Source: DASUPK01 sp035265665 (GTDB taxonomy: Bacteria > Actinomycetota > Thermoleophilia > Solirubrobacterales > 70-9). Taken from it: DNA of 21,200 nt. Position 1 is the stretch's first letter. Each line of letters opens with the position of its first letter. This document shows, in pieces, positions 1 through 6,337 of this stretch. The translations under genes and the position numbers were made by a program. Where the stretch lies: positions 1 to 21,200 of the forward strand of contig DATFOK010000001.1 of NCBI GenBank assembly GCA_035265665.1. The letters run 5' to 3'. Below the pieces are notes generated by a model. The model was not told where the DNA came from. It did no database searches and saw nothing but the letters and a program-made list of their open reading frames with translations.

Positions 1-638
1 TCTCGCTCGATGAGGTCAAGGCGGTCAAGAACGAGCACGGCTTCACGGTCAACGACGTCGTGGTTGCGATCTGCACGGGGGCGGTCCGGCGCTGGCTGAT
101 CGAGCACGGCGAGCTTCCCTCCGATCCACTCGTCGCGCAGATCCCGGTGTCGGTGAGGACGAGCGAGCAAGCCGGCACCTACGGCAACCGGATCATGCTG
201 ATGAGCGCGCCCCTCTTCACCAACGAGCCGAACGCCGTCCGGCGCCTGAAGAAGACCCACGACGCGCTCGCCGCGATGAAGGAGCACCACCGGGCGCTGC
301 CGGCGGAGCTGCTCCAGGACACCAATCACTTCATCCCGCCGGCGGTCTTCGCCCGTGCCGCTCGTGCCACCTTCGCCATCTCGACCAGCGCCGGACGGCC
401 GACCTGGAACCTGGTCGTCTCCAACGTGCCCGGCCCCCAGTTCCCGCTCTACTGCGCTGGTGCGCGGGTGGTCGCGAACTACCCCGTCTCCGTGATCACC
501 CATGGCATGGGGCTCAACCTGACCGTGATGAGCTACTGCGGCAAGATGGACTTCGGGATCGTCGCCGACCGCGACCAGATGCCGGGCCTCTGGTCGATGC
601 TCGACCGGCTGCGCGACTCGCTCGAGGAGCTCAAGTAG
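1..638 (+). CDS. WS/DGAT wax ester synthase / diacylglycerol acyltransferase, C-terminal part (5' end outside window)
   Basis: Bifunctional wax ester synthase/acyl-CoA:diacylglycerol acyltransferases join an acyl-CoA to a long-chain alcohol or diacylglycerol to make storage lipids at the membrane. The reading frame is open from base 3 and enters the window inside the protein, so the N-terminal HHxxxDG active site is not visible. What is visible is typical of the family: a TVNDVVVAICTGAVRRWL segment at the start, a PVSVR segment, and the SNVPGP motif (around base 420) of the C-terminal DUF1298 (WS_DGAT_C) domain, followed by the usual hydrophobic end. A GTG at base 60 is internal and should not be taken as the start. 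A thioesterase gene follows 44 bases later on the same strand, so the pair may be one lipid-metabolism operon. Family assignment is firm; substrate is not determinable. Confidence 0.9.
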   Translation, partial: SLDEVKAVKNEHGFTVNDVVVAICTGAVRRWLIEHGELPSDPLVAQIPVSVRTSEQAGTYGNRIMLMSAPLFTNEPNAVRRLKKTHDALAAMKEHHRALPAELLQDTNHFIPPAVFARAARATFAISTSAGRPTWNLVVSNVPGPQFPLYCAGARVVANYPVSVITHGMGLNLTVMSYCGKMDFGIVADRDQMPGLWSMLDRLRDSLEELK

Positions 639-682
639 ACGAGTTAGTCGACTGGCTGAGGGGCCGCGTCTTCGAGCGCCGG

Positions 683-1336
683 ATGCGGCCCGGCATCGCG
701 GACGCCGACGGGTCCGGCCGCTGCCGCCTGGACGCGATAGCGCGCTGGCTGCAGGACATCGCCTACGCCGATCTGGTCGACGCCGGGTTCGAGGGCCGGG
801 GCGCCTGGATCGTGCGGCGCACGCGCATCCGGGTCGAGGTCTTTCCCCGCTTCGGGGAGGAGCTCGAGCTGCGCACCTTCTGCAGCGGCATCGGCCGCTT
901 CTCCGCCGAGCGCAGGACCTCGATCCGAGGGGACCGAGCGGCTGTCGAGACGGTCGGGCTCTGGATCTGCCTCGATCCCGGGCGGGGCCGGCCGATGCGA
1001 TTTCCACCCGCGTTCATCTCGATCTACGAGGAGAGCGCCGAGGGCCGCGACGCGAACGTGCGGCTGCGCCATCCCGACCCGCCCGGCGACGCCGAGCGCT
1101 CGGCCTGGCACTTCCGGGCCTCCGAGATGGATCCGGCCGGGCACATCAACAACTCTCACTACTGGGCGCCCCTCGAGGAGGAGCTCGCCACCGGCCCCGC
1201 GCCGGAGGCGATCGACGCCGAGATCGAGTACCGCGACCCGGCGATGCCGGGCGAGGTCGCCCTGCTCCGCGACGGCTCCTCGCTGTGGATCGCGAGCACC
1301 GCCGGCGCGGTGCACGCGTCGATCCTGAGGGCATGA
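683..1336 (+). CDS. Acyl-ACP thioesterase-like protein (double hotdog)
   Basis: Acyl-ACP/acyl-CoA thioesterases release free fatty acids from their carrier. The 217-aa product shows two hotdog halves. The first (about residues 1-110) opens with the D-x-x-G, RLDAIARWLQDIA pattern. The second (about 140-217) contains SEMDPAGHINNSHYWAPLEEE, where D150, H154 and N156/N157 lie in the usual active-site stretch. The chosen ATG (683) has no good ribosome binding site. The frame is open upstream with a family-like segment (GRVFERR, bases 662-682) directly before the ATG, so the true start may lie upstream, for example at CTG 656. No ATG, GTG or TTG is available in frame between the previous stop and 683. 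It follows the WS/DGAT gene and ends three bases before the first palindromic repeat of the DUF559 cassette. Cytosolic; chain-length preference unknown. Confidence 0.8.
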   Translation: MRPGIADADGSGRCRLDAIARWLQDIAYADLVDAGFEGRGAWIVRRTRIRVEVFPRFGEELELRTFCSGIGRFSAERRTSIRGDRAAVETVGLWICLDPGRGRPMRFPPAFISIYEESAEGRDANVRLRHPDPPGDAERSAWHFRASEMDPAGHINNSHYWAPLEEELATGPAPEAIDAEIEYRDPAMPGEVALLRDGSSLWIASTAGAVHASILRA

Positions 1337-1339
1337 GGC

Positions 1340-1383
1340 GAACGTCCCGCGCTGCCCCTTATAGGGGGTGCTCAGGGACGCTC
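1340..1383. repeat. 44-nt palindromic repeat, copy L1
   Basis: Arms GAACGTCCC (1340-1348) and GGGACGCTC (1375-1383) pair with one mismatch around a loop of exactly 26 nt. An inner stem CCCC/GGGG (1355-1358, 1364-1367) encloses TTATA. It begins three bases after the thioesterase stop codon. It is one of four copies with the same geometry flanking the DUF559 gene, two on each side. It could also act as the transcription terminator of the thioesterase gene. Confidence 0.85.
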
Positions 1384-1401
1384 AGGCCGGGGAGCCGCCT
1401 C

Positions 1402-1445
1402 GAACGTCCCTGACTGACCGTTATAGGGGATCCCCCGGGACGTTC
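1402..1445. repeat. 44-nt palindromic repeat, copy L2, containing the DUF559 stop codon
   Basis: Arms GAACGTCCC (1402-1410) and GGGACGTTC (1437-1445) are perfectly complementary, again with a 26-nt loop. The loop shares CTGxCCxTTATAGGGG with copy L1, so L1 and L2 are the closest pair. The loop carries the TAA stop of the DUF559 gene (complement of 1421-1423), and the inward arm codes for its last residues. L1 and L2 are separated by 18 bases. Confidence 0.85.
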
Positions 1446-2311
1446 GCCGGTGGGGACAGGCGGAGCAAACGCTCGGGTCGCTCGTACACATCATCCGACG
1501 GGATCCTGCGGACCGTCCATCCCGCCCTTTCCCAGGTCCGTTCCTTGCGTGCATCCTCACCCACGTCGAGGTGAAAGGGCCCGCCGTCGATCTCGATGAC
1601 GAGCTTCACGGTCGGCCAGCTCAGATCCGCCTCTTCTCCCGCGATCCGAGCATTCAGCCGAGGGAGCGGGCGTTTGGCATCTCGCAGAACCTCCATCGCT
1701 CGGACCTCCGCTCCGCTGCGAGCACGTTCCAGCGGCAACCCTGCATAGCGAGCGATGGTTCCCGCAAGCCGGCGCGTTCCCCGACGCCCGCGGTACTCGC
1801 CGAGGCGATCGCCGAGCGCAGCGAGTGTCGTGTGTTCGAGCCGGACCGCCTCGCGCACGGCTCGCGCGAGCGCTCTGTCACCGACAGTGCGGGCCAAGTC
1901 AAGCAACGTGCGGGCGACGGATGTAATCGGGATTCCGCGCCTCTCTGTCATGTCGCCGTCGAGCGTGGAGCTGCGAAAGGCGAGCACGCCCCCATGGCGC
2001 CTCGGCCCACCGCTCCCGGGACGTGTGACGCACTCGACCCACCGTGGTACCGACAGCAGTCCCCAACCGACCGCCGCGCTCGTGTGACTGAGCACGCTGC
2101 CCGGCGCCGTCAGCGTCGCCGCCATCCACCGCCCCCAGTCGTCTTCCAGGACCGGCGCGATCGCGAAGACTCCCTGCTCAACAGCTACCAAGCGCCCCGC
2201 GGCGACGCGATAGGTGATTGCTTTCTCGCTCAGGCCGAGGTCGAAGAGCTGCCGGCGCGAGATGCGGTTGAACTGGCGTCCGGCAAGCTCTGCGATCTGA
2301 GCGTCCCACAT
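1421..2311 (-). CDS. AbiEi-like winged-helix + DUF559 (Vsr-fold nuclease-like) protein in a repeat-framed cassette
   Basis: The 296-aa product begins with an AbiEi_4-type winged-helix segment (residues about 5-55: IAELAGRQFNRISRRQLF, then YRVAAGRLVAVEQGVFAI), as in type IV toxin-antitoxin antitoxins. It ends with a DUF559 domain related to very-short-patch-repair endonucleases (about 205-285): SGAEVRAMEVL, then EADLSWP, then KLVIEIDGGPFH, then W-x-V-R-R-x-x-x-D. The acidic and histidine residues expected for a PD-(D/E)XK-like centre are present, so nuclease activity is possible but unproven. No toxin gene (AbiEii nucleotidyltransferase) is adjacent. The ATG lies in the loop of repeat R1 directly after an AAAGGGGG stretch, and the stop lies in the loop of repeat L2. 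The gene fills the whole space between two convergent host genes, which suggests an inserted cassette. Function unknown. Confidence 0.8.
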   Translation of the reverse strand: MWDAQIAELAGRQFNRISRRQLFDLGLSEKAITYRVAAGRLVAVEQGVFAIAPVLEDDWGRWMAATLTAPGSVLSHTSAAVGWGLLSVPRWVECVTRPGSGGPRRHGGVLAFRSSTLDGDMTERRGIPITSVARTLLDLARTVGDRALARAVREAVRLEHTTLAALGDRLGEYRGRRGTRRLAGTIARYAGLPLERARSGAEVRAMEVLRDAKRPLPRLNARIAGEEADLSWPTVKLVIEIDGGPFHLDVGEDARKERTWERAGWTVRRIPSDDVYERPERLLRLSPPANVPGDPL

Positions 2312-2342
2312 GCCCCCTTTGAGCGCACGCTCCGGGACGTTC
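2299..2342. repeat. 44-nt palindromic repeat, copy R1, containing the DUF559 start codon
   Basis: Arms GAGCGTCCC (2299-2307) and GGGACGTTC (2334-2342) enclose a 26-nt loop. The loop contains the ATG (complement of 2309-2311) and the G-rich ribosome binding site of the DUF559 gene. In the mRNA the start codon would therefore sit in the loop of a hairpin, with an extra small GAGC/GCTC stem beside it. This could limit translation. Confidence 0.82.
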
Positions 2343-2359
2343 GCCCCACCTCGCGCAGC

Positions 2360-2403
2360 GAGCGTCCCCCAGCCACCCCTTGGCGGGTGACTCCGGGACG
2401 TTC
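2360..2403. repeat. 44-nt palindromic repeat, copy R2
   Basis: Arms GAGCGTCCC (2360-2368) and GGGACGTTC (2395-2403) enclose a 26-nt loop with an inner CACCC/GGGTG stem (2374-2378, 2385-2389). R1 and R2 are separated by 17 bases, mirroring the 18 bases between L1 and L2. It ends five bases from the stop codon of the convergent alpha/beta hydrolase gene and could serve as its terminator. Confidence 0.85.
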
Positions 2404-2408
2404 GCGGT

Positions 2409-3311
2409 CTAGGCGGCCGCTCGGGCCCGCGCCCCGTCCGCGGCGCGGGCGTGCTCGGAGACCGCGTCGATGATCTGTGGCCACGCGCCGCGGGGGAGGT
2501 CGTGGCCCATGCCCTCGATCATCAGCAGGCGGGCGCCGGGGATCGCCTTGGCCGTGGCGCGGCCGCCGGAGGGCCGGATCATCTTGTCGACGGTGCCATG
2601 AATCACCAGCGTCGGCGCCTTGATCTCGCGCAGCGTCCTGGTCCGATCACCGGAGGCGATGACCGCTCCCAGCTGGCGGCCGCCGGCCCGGACGTCGAAG
2701 CCGCGGTCGAACGCACGCCCGGCTCGCTCCCGGATGTACTGCTCGTCCCGCGGGAAGCCGGTCGATCCCACCAGGCCGAAGACCTCGGCCGAGCGCTGGA
2801 TGTAGCCGTCGCGGTCGCGGGGTGGGGGTCGGAGCAGATAGCGATAGACCGAAAGGGCGGGCTGGCCGTGCCAGCGGCTGCCGGTCGTCGACATGATCGA
2901 GGTGAGCGAGCGGACTACCTCCGGATTTTCGGCGGCGAGCATCTGGCCGATCATTCCGCCCATCGAGGCGCCGACGACGTGCGCGGGCGCCACCTCCAGA
3001 TTCCGCAATAGAACGGCCGTGTCCTCGGCCATATCCGAGAGCGTGTACTGCTCGGGCGAGAGGCGGCGGCGCACCATCTGGCTGATCGTCGGGGGACGGA
3101 AATCGAAGTGGGTCGAGCGGCCGATGTCACGGTTGTCGAAGCGGACGACATAGAAGCCGCGCTCGGCGAGCTCGTCGCAGAAGTCCTCGTGCCAGGCGAT
3201 CATCTGCGTCGCCAGTCCCATGATCAGCACGATCGGCGTGTCGTCGGGATCGCCCAAGGCCTCGTAGCAGAGGGTCACGCCCCGGCCCACGTCGCAGAAC
3301 TCCTCGGCCAT
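2409..3311 (-). CDS. Alpha/beta-fold hydrolase
   Basis: A 300-aa cytosolic alpha/beta hydrolase with no signal peptide. The nucleophile elbow is GASMGG (S116), the acid is D242 in HGTVDKMI, and the base is H270 in EGMGHDLP. The oxyanion region is IMGLATQMIAW (about 30-40). RFDNRDIGRST (58-67) is typical of the esterase / haloperoxidase-like / epoxide-hydrolase-like subgroup. Substrate cannot be named. The ATG is preceded at six bases by a TAGGAT box and no ribosome binding site, so a leaderless message is likely. It is divergent from the HD-GYP gene and convergent with the thioesterase, from which it is separated by the repeat-framed DUF559 cassette. Confidence 0.85.
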   Translation of the reverse strand: MAEEFCDVGRGVTLCYEALGDPDDTPIVLIMGLATQMIAWHEDFCDELAERGFYVVRFDNRDIGRSTHFDFRPPTISQMVRRRLSPEQYTLSDMAEDTAVLLRNLEVAPAHVVGASMGGMIGQMLAAENPEVVRSLTSIMSTTGSRWHGQPALSVYRYLLRPPPRDRDGYIQRSAEVFGLVGSTGFPRDEQYIRERAGRAFDRGFDVRAGGRQLGAVIASGDRTRTLREIKAPTLVIHGTVDKMIRPSGGRATAKAIPGARLLMIEGMGHDLPRGAWPQIIDAVSEHARAADGARARAAA

Positions 3312-3501
3312 CGAGCGATCCTAGATGAACGGCTTTTCCCGCTCGATTGAGTCTCTACCGGCTAGTTAGTACCTCCGTCCAAAGGCGCTGACTTCGCGCC
3401 ATCCGCGAGCTAATTTCGGGCAGGGACAGGTTCGGGCAGGTGGCTCGAGGAGCGCATGACGAGTACTCGTCCACAAAACGGCCGAGCGAAGGGCTGAGCA
3501 G
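3312..3501. other. Divergent intergenic region with a direct repeat
   Basis: This 190-base space separates the hydrolase and HD-GYP genes. It contains a direct repeat TTCGGGCAGG (3415-3424 and 3431-3440, 16 bases apart), which could bind a regulator. A ribosome binding site GAAGGG (3488-3493) lies eight bases before the HD-GYP ATG. No small ORF or RNA gene is recognisable. Confidence 0.45.
3318..3323 (-). promoter_or_regulatory. -10 box TAGGAT for the alpha/beta hydrolase (leaderless)
   Basis: On the minus strand TAGGAT is followed by six bases and then the ATG at 3311. This places the expected transcription start at or next to the start codon. No clear -35 hexamer is visible. Confidence 0.5.
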
Positions 3502-4548
3502 ATGCAGTCGCGCCTGCTCGTGGTCGACGACGGGCATGCCGCCCGTGCCGTGGCGGGACGGATCCTGCAGTCGCACTACGACGTCCACTTCGCCGCCGAC
3601 GCCACCGAGGCAAGGTCGAAGCTGATGGGCAATCCCTTCGATCTGCTGCTCTGCGACATCCACCTGCCCGGGGAATCCGGCATGGAGCTGCTGCGGTCGC
3701 TGCTCACCGGGGATGAGGATGACCTCGCAGTGGTAATGGTCACCGCCGAGGACGATCCGGCCACCGCCGACCGCGCCTTCGAGTTCGGGGCCTACGGCTA
3801 CCTCGTCAAGCCCTACCGTCGCGGCGACCTCCTGATCACGGTCAGCAACGCGCTGCGCCGTCGGCAGCTCGAGCAGCAGTCGCGCGCCTATCAGCGCGAG
3901 CTCGAGCAGGACGTGATCGTGAAGAGCCTCGAGACCGAGCACGTTCGAGGCCTGCTGCGACGCTCGGAGGAGACGCTGGAGCGCTCGCGGCTCGAGACGG
4001 TCCACAAGCTCAGCCTCGCCGTAGAGATGCGCGACCAGGTGACGGGCCATCACCTCTCCCGGATGGGCGCCTACTGCGAGGAGATCGCCCGCCGGCTGCA
4101 CCTGCCGGGGGAGCAGTGCGACCGGATCTCGCTCGCCGCCCAGATGCACGACATCGGCAAGGTCGCGATCCCGGACCAGGTGTTGCTCAAGCCGGCCGCT
4201 CTGACGGAGGAGGAGCGCTCGCAGGTCGAGACCCACGCCGAGATCGGCAAGCAGATCCTGCAGGGCTCGGAATCACCGATCCTGCAGCTGGCCGAGTGCA
4301 TCGCATGGACGCACCATGAGAGGGTCGACGGCAGCGGCTATCCCCGCGGCCTCGCGGGGGAGGAGATCCCGATCCACGGCCGGGTCGCCGCCGTCGCCGA
4401 CGTCTACGACGCCCTTACCCGCGATCGCCCCTACCGGCAGGCGATGTCGCCGGGCGAGGCGGCTTCCCTGATGGCCGAAGGCCGGGGAACTCACTTCGAC
4501 CAGGACGTGCTCGACATCTTCATGCACACCGTGCCCGTGCCTGCGTAG
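3502..4548 (+). CDS. Two-component response regulator with HD-GYP c-di-GMP phosphodiesterase domain (RpfG-like)
   Basis: HD-GYP proteins hydrolyse cyclic di-GMP, and the receiver domain couples this to a sensor kinase. The 348-aa product has an N-terminal receiver domain (1-120) with acidic residues D9/D10, phospho-acceptor D52 (LLLCDIHLPG), T81 and K103. A helical linker (about 120-165) follows, then an HD-GYP domain (about 165-340). The latter shows GHHLSRM (182-188), the HD pair at 216-217 (MHDIGKVAIPD), HHERVDGSGYP (271-281, GYP at 279-281) and DALTRDRPYR. All signature residues are intact, so an active phosphodiesterase is likely. No histidine kinase is adjacent, so the partner is encoded elsewhere. 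A good ribosome binding site (GAAGGG, eight-base spacing) supports the start. It ends in a small hairpin that includes the stop codon. Confidence 0.93.
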   Translation: MQSRLLVVDDGHAARAVAGRILQSHYDVHFAADATEARSKLMGNPFDLLLCDIHLPGESGMELLRSLLTGDEDDLAVVMVTAEDDPATADRAFEFGAYGYLVKPYRRGDLLITVSNALRRRQLEQQSRAYQRELEQDVIVKSLETEHVRGLLRRSEETLERSRLETVHKLSLAVEMRDQVTGHHLSRMGAYCEEIARRLHLPGEQCDRISLAAQMHDIGKVAIPDQVLLKPAALTEEERSQVETHAEIGKQILQGSESPILQLAECIAWTHHERVDGSGYPRGLAGEEIPIHGRVAAVADVYDALTRDRPYRQAMSPGEAASLMAEGRGTHFDQDVLDIFMHTVPVPA

Positions 4549-4553
4549 GCACG
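4536..4553 (+). terminator. Short stem-loop over the HD-GYP stop codon
   Basis: CGTGCC (4536-4541) and GGCACG (4548-4553) form a perfect six-base-pair stem with a six-base loop. The TAG stop is split between loop and stem. There is no T-run, so this is only a weak terminator candidate. Confidence 0.3.
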
Positions 4554-4589
4554 CGGCTGCTCGCCGAACTCCTTCTGCCGCAACGGATC

Positions 4590-4618
4590 TTGCAGTCCTG
4601 TTAAGGAGCGCTCATATT
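4590..4618 (+). promoter_or_regulatory. Possible promoter of the NlpC/P60 gene
   Basis: TTGCAG (4590-4595) and CATATT (4613-4618) are separated by 17 bases in a locally AT-richer stretch upstream of the ATG at 4678. Both hexamers match the consensus only partly. An alternative -10 is TAGCCT (4634-4639). Confidence 0.3.
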
Positions 4619-4677
4619 CGGGCGTCCAGCGGATAGCCTGGCCAGCTGCCGCGTGCAGCAATGCCGGGCGCCCGTCG

Positions 4678-5871
4678 ATGCCTACTTCCAACGATCAAAG
4701 AGGGCGATCTCCCCAACGCGGGCGCGCTGCCGTGTTCGCGCTGCTCGTGCTGGTGGCGCTCGTGATCGGCTCCGTGGTCGGGCAGAGCGCATTCGGGGAC
4801 GCCTCCGACAAGATCGCGCAGAAGCAGGACGAGCTCGATCGGATCCAGGCGGCGGAGGGACCGCTCCGCGCCCAGATCGACCAGATGAACGCCGAGGTCG
4901 ACCGGCTGATCGGGGAGGAGTCGCGGCTTCGCCAGGAGCGGGCGGCGGCTGAGCACGAGCTCGAGGTCAAGCAGGCCGAGCTCGACGAGGCGACGGCCGA
5001 GCTCAACGCCCAGAAGGCCGAGCTCGCGAGGGTGCGGGCGAAGCTGGAGGACGCCGTCGCCGCGCTGGAGGCGCTGCTGGTCGACATCTACAAGTCGAAC
5101 GACCCCGACCTGACAGCGGTCCTGATGGAGTCGGCGAGCTGGTCCGATCTGCTCACTCGGACCGAATACCTCGACCACATCCAGGAACACGACGACGAGG
5201 TCGTCGCTCGGGTGCGGGGCCTACGTGACCAGATCGCGGCCCTCGTCACGCAGCTGAAGGCGACGCATGACCGCATCAAGGCCGCGCGCGACGCGGTGGC
5301 AGCGAAGGAGCGGCAGATCGCCGACCAGCACGCGCAGATCGCCCAGCAGCAGTCGCAGCTGGCGGCCGCACGCAACGCGCGGCAGGGGGTCCTCAACGCG
5401 CTGCTTCGCAAGGAGCGCCAGATCCAGTCCGACCTCTCGGAGATTCCGGCGCCCGCCGGACACGCCACGCTCGACTCCGACGGTGATGCGATCCCGCCGG
5501 CGAACGCGCCGCTCGCGGTGCGCGGCGCGATCGAGGCCGCCAACCAGATCAACGACATGCCCTACATCTGGGGAGGCGGCCACGGCTCCTTCACCGCGAG
5601 CGGCTACGACTGCTCTGGCGCGGTCAGCTTCGCACTGCACGGAGGCGGCTTCCTCTCCAGCCCGCTCGACTCCACGGGCCTGATGGTCTGGGGCGAGTCC
5701 GGCGGCGGCAACTGGATCACGGTCTTCGCCAACAGCGGTCACACCTGGGCCTACATCGCGGGCCTGCGCTGGGACACCGGCGGGCCAGGCGGCGGCAATG
5801 GGCCTCGCTGGAGCACGGTGATGCGCGATGACGCCTCGTCCTTCGTCGCGCGGCACCCGGCCGGTTACTAG
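4678..5871 (+). CDS. CwlO/PcsB-like cell-wall hydrolase: coiled coil plus NlpC/P60 domain
   Basis: A 397-aa exported peptidoglycan hydrolase. Residues 1-40 form a basic start and a hydrophobic segment (AAVFALLVLVALVIGSVVG), acting as signal peptide or anchor. Two long coiled coils follow (about 42-135 and 165-255, rich in E, Q, A, L and K), interrupted by a NDPDLTAVLMESASWSDLLTR patch (141-161) of the kind seen in CwlO/PcsB proteins. The C-terminal NlpC/P60 cysteine peptidase domain (about 278-397) has its catalytic cysteine C312 in GYDCSG and the histidine H355 in SGHTWAYI. In this family the coiled coil usually keeps the enzyme inactive until an FtsEX-like partner acts; ftsEX is not in this window. 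No clear ribosome binding site precedes the ATG. The gene ends in CTAG shared with the convergent OsmC gene. Confidence 0.88.
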   Translation: MPTSNDQRGRSPQRGRAAVFALLVLVALVIGSVVGQSAFGDASDKIAQKQDELDRIQAAEGPLRAQIDQMNAEVDRLIGEESRLRQERAAAEHELEVKQAELDEATAELNAQKAELARVRAKLEDAVAALEALLVDIYKSNDPDLTAVLMESASWSDLLTRTEYLDHIQEHDDEVVARVRGLRDQIAALVTQLKATHDRIKAARDAVAAKERQIADQHAQIAQQQSQLAAARNARQGVLNALLRKERQIQSDLSEIPAPAGHATLDSDGDAIPPANAPLAVRGAIEAANQINDMPYIWGGGHGSFTASGYDCSGAVSFALHGGGFLSSPLDSTGLMVWGESGGGNWITVFANSGHTWAYIAGLRWDTGGPGGGNGPRWSTVMRDDASSFVARHPAGY

Positions 5872-6284
5872 GCCTGGGCCGCGCCCATCGGCGAGGAGAC
5901 GATGCGCTCCTCGAACTCGAAGCCCGCTTCGAGGGCGCGGCGCAGCGGACACGTCTCTGCGACCCGCTCCAGCCTCCTGATCTGGTCCTCGGAGACGCAG
6001 TCCGGCAGATGAAGGGCGATCTCGACGCGGCGCGGCGTTGACTCCGGGTCGTACTCGACCTCGACCCGGGCGTCCCCGACCACCCAGTCATGCCGCTCGG
6101 CGTACAGGGCGACCATCGTCGCAATGCAGGAGGCGAGGGCCGCGGGCAGCAGCTCGTGGGGAGCGGGGCCCTCGTCCGTCCCGCCGAGCCGCAGAGGCTC
6201 GTCGGTGACGATCGCGTGCCGCCCGTTGATGTCGACCCGATGCCGGAGTTTTCCGACGCGGAGCGTTGATGCAGTCATCGTCAT
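5868..6284 (-). CDS. OsmC family protein
   Basis: OsmC/Ohr proteins reduce organic hydroperoxides, and some relatives act on persulfides, using two cysteines. The 138-aa product has the family pattern: an N-terminal strand region with GRHAIVTDEP, then GPAPHELLPAALASCIATMV with C53, a VEVEYDP strand, and AETCPLRRAL with C112. A third cysteine is C96. Its stop codon shares the CTAG palindrome (5868-5871) with the convergent cell-wall hydrolase gene. It diverges from the ArsR-type regulator gene across 53 bases holding an operator-like palindrome, so it is probably controlled by that regulator. A second in-frame ATG at 6278 is an alternative start; neither has a ribosome binding site. A TATAGT box nine bases upstream suggests a very short leader. 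Confidence 0.87.
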   Translation of the reverse strand: MTMTASTLRVGKLRHRVDINGRHAIVTDEPLRLGGTDEGPAPHELLPAALASCIATMVALYAERHDWVVGDARVEVEYDPESTPRRVEIALHLPDCVSEDQIRRLERVAETCPLRRALEAGFEFEERIVSSPMGAAQA

Positions 6285-6293
6285 GATGAGACA

Positions 6294-6299
6294 ACTATA
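6294..6299 (-). promoter_or_regulatory. -10 box TATAGT for OsmC
   Basis: TATAGT on the minus strand lies nine bases before the OsmC ATG. The -35 zone would fall on the palindrome at 6306-6323, so a bound repressor would block it. Confidence 0.5.
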
Positions 6300-6305
6300 T
6301 CACTA

Positions 6306-6323
6306 CACAAATTTTTACTTGTG
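6306..6323. promoter_or_regulatory. Operator-like palindrome between OsmC and ArsR-type regulator
   Basis: CACAA (6306-6310) and TTGTG (6319-6323) form a perfect inverted repeat with an eight-base AT-rich centre. This resembles ArsR/SmtB-family operators with ACAA/TTGT half-sites. It lies between the -10 boxes of both divergent genes, in a stretch far richer in A and T than its surroundings. Autoregulation by the adjacent regulator is the natural reading. Confidence 0.6.
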
Positions 6324-6324
6324 C

Positions 6325-6330
6325 TACCCT
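6325..6330 (+). promoter_or_regulatory. -10 box TACCCT for the ArsR-type regulator (leaderless)
   Basis: TACCCT is followed by exactly seven bases and the GTG at 6338, the classic spacing for a leaderless actinobacterial transcript. The operator palindrome ends one base upstream of the box. Confidence 0.55.
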
Positions 6331-6337
6331 CTGCGAC

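Noticed and set aside
1421..2311. Complete AbiE toxin-antitoxin pair
   Set aside because: Only the AbiEi-like winged helix is present, fused to DUF559; no AbiEii nucleotidyltransferase gene is adjacent.
1340..2403. CRISPR array
   Set aside because: Only four repeat units, all palindromic and arranged as two pairs around a gene; no regular spacers and no cas genes.
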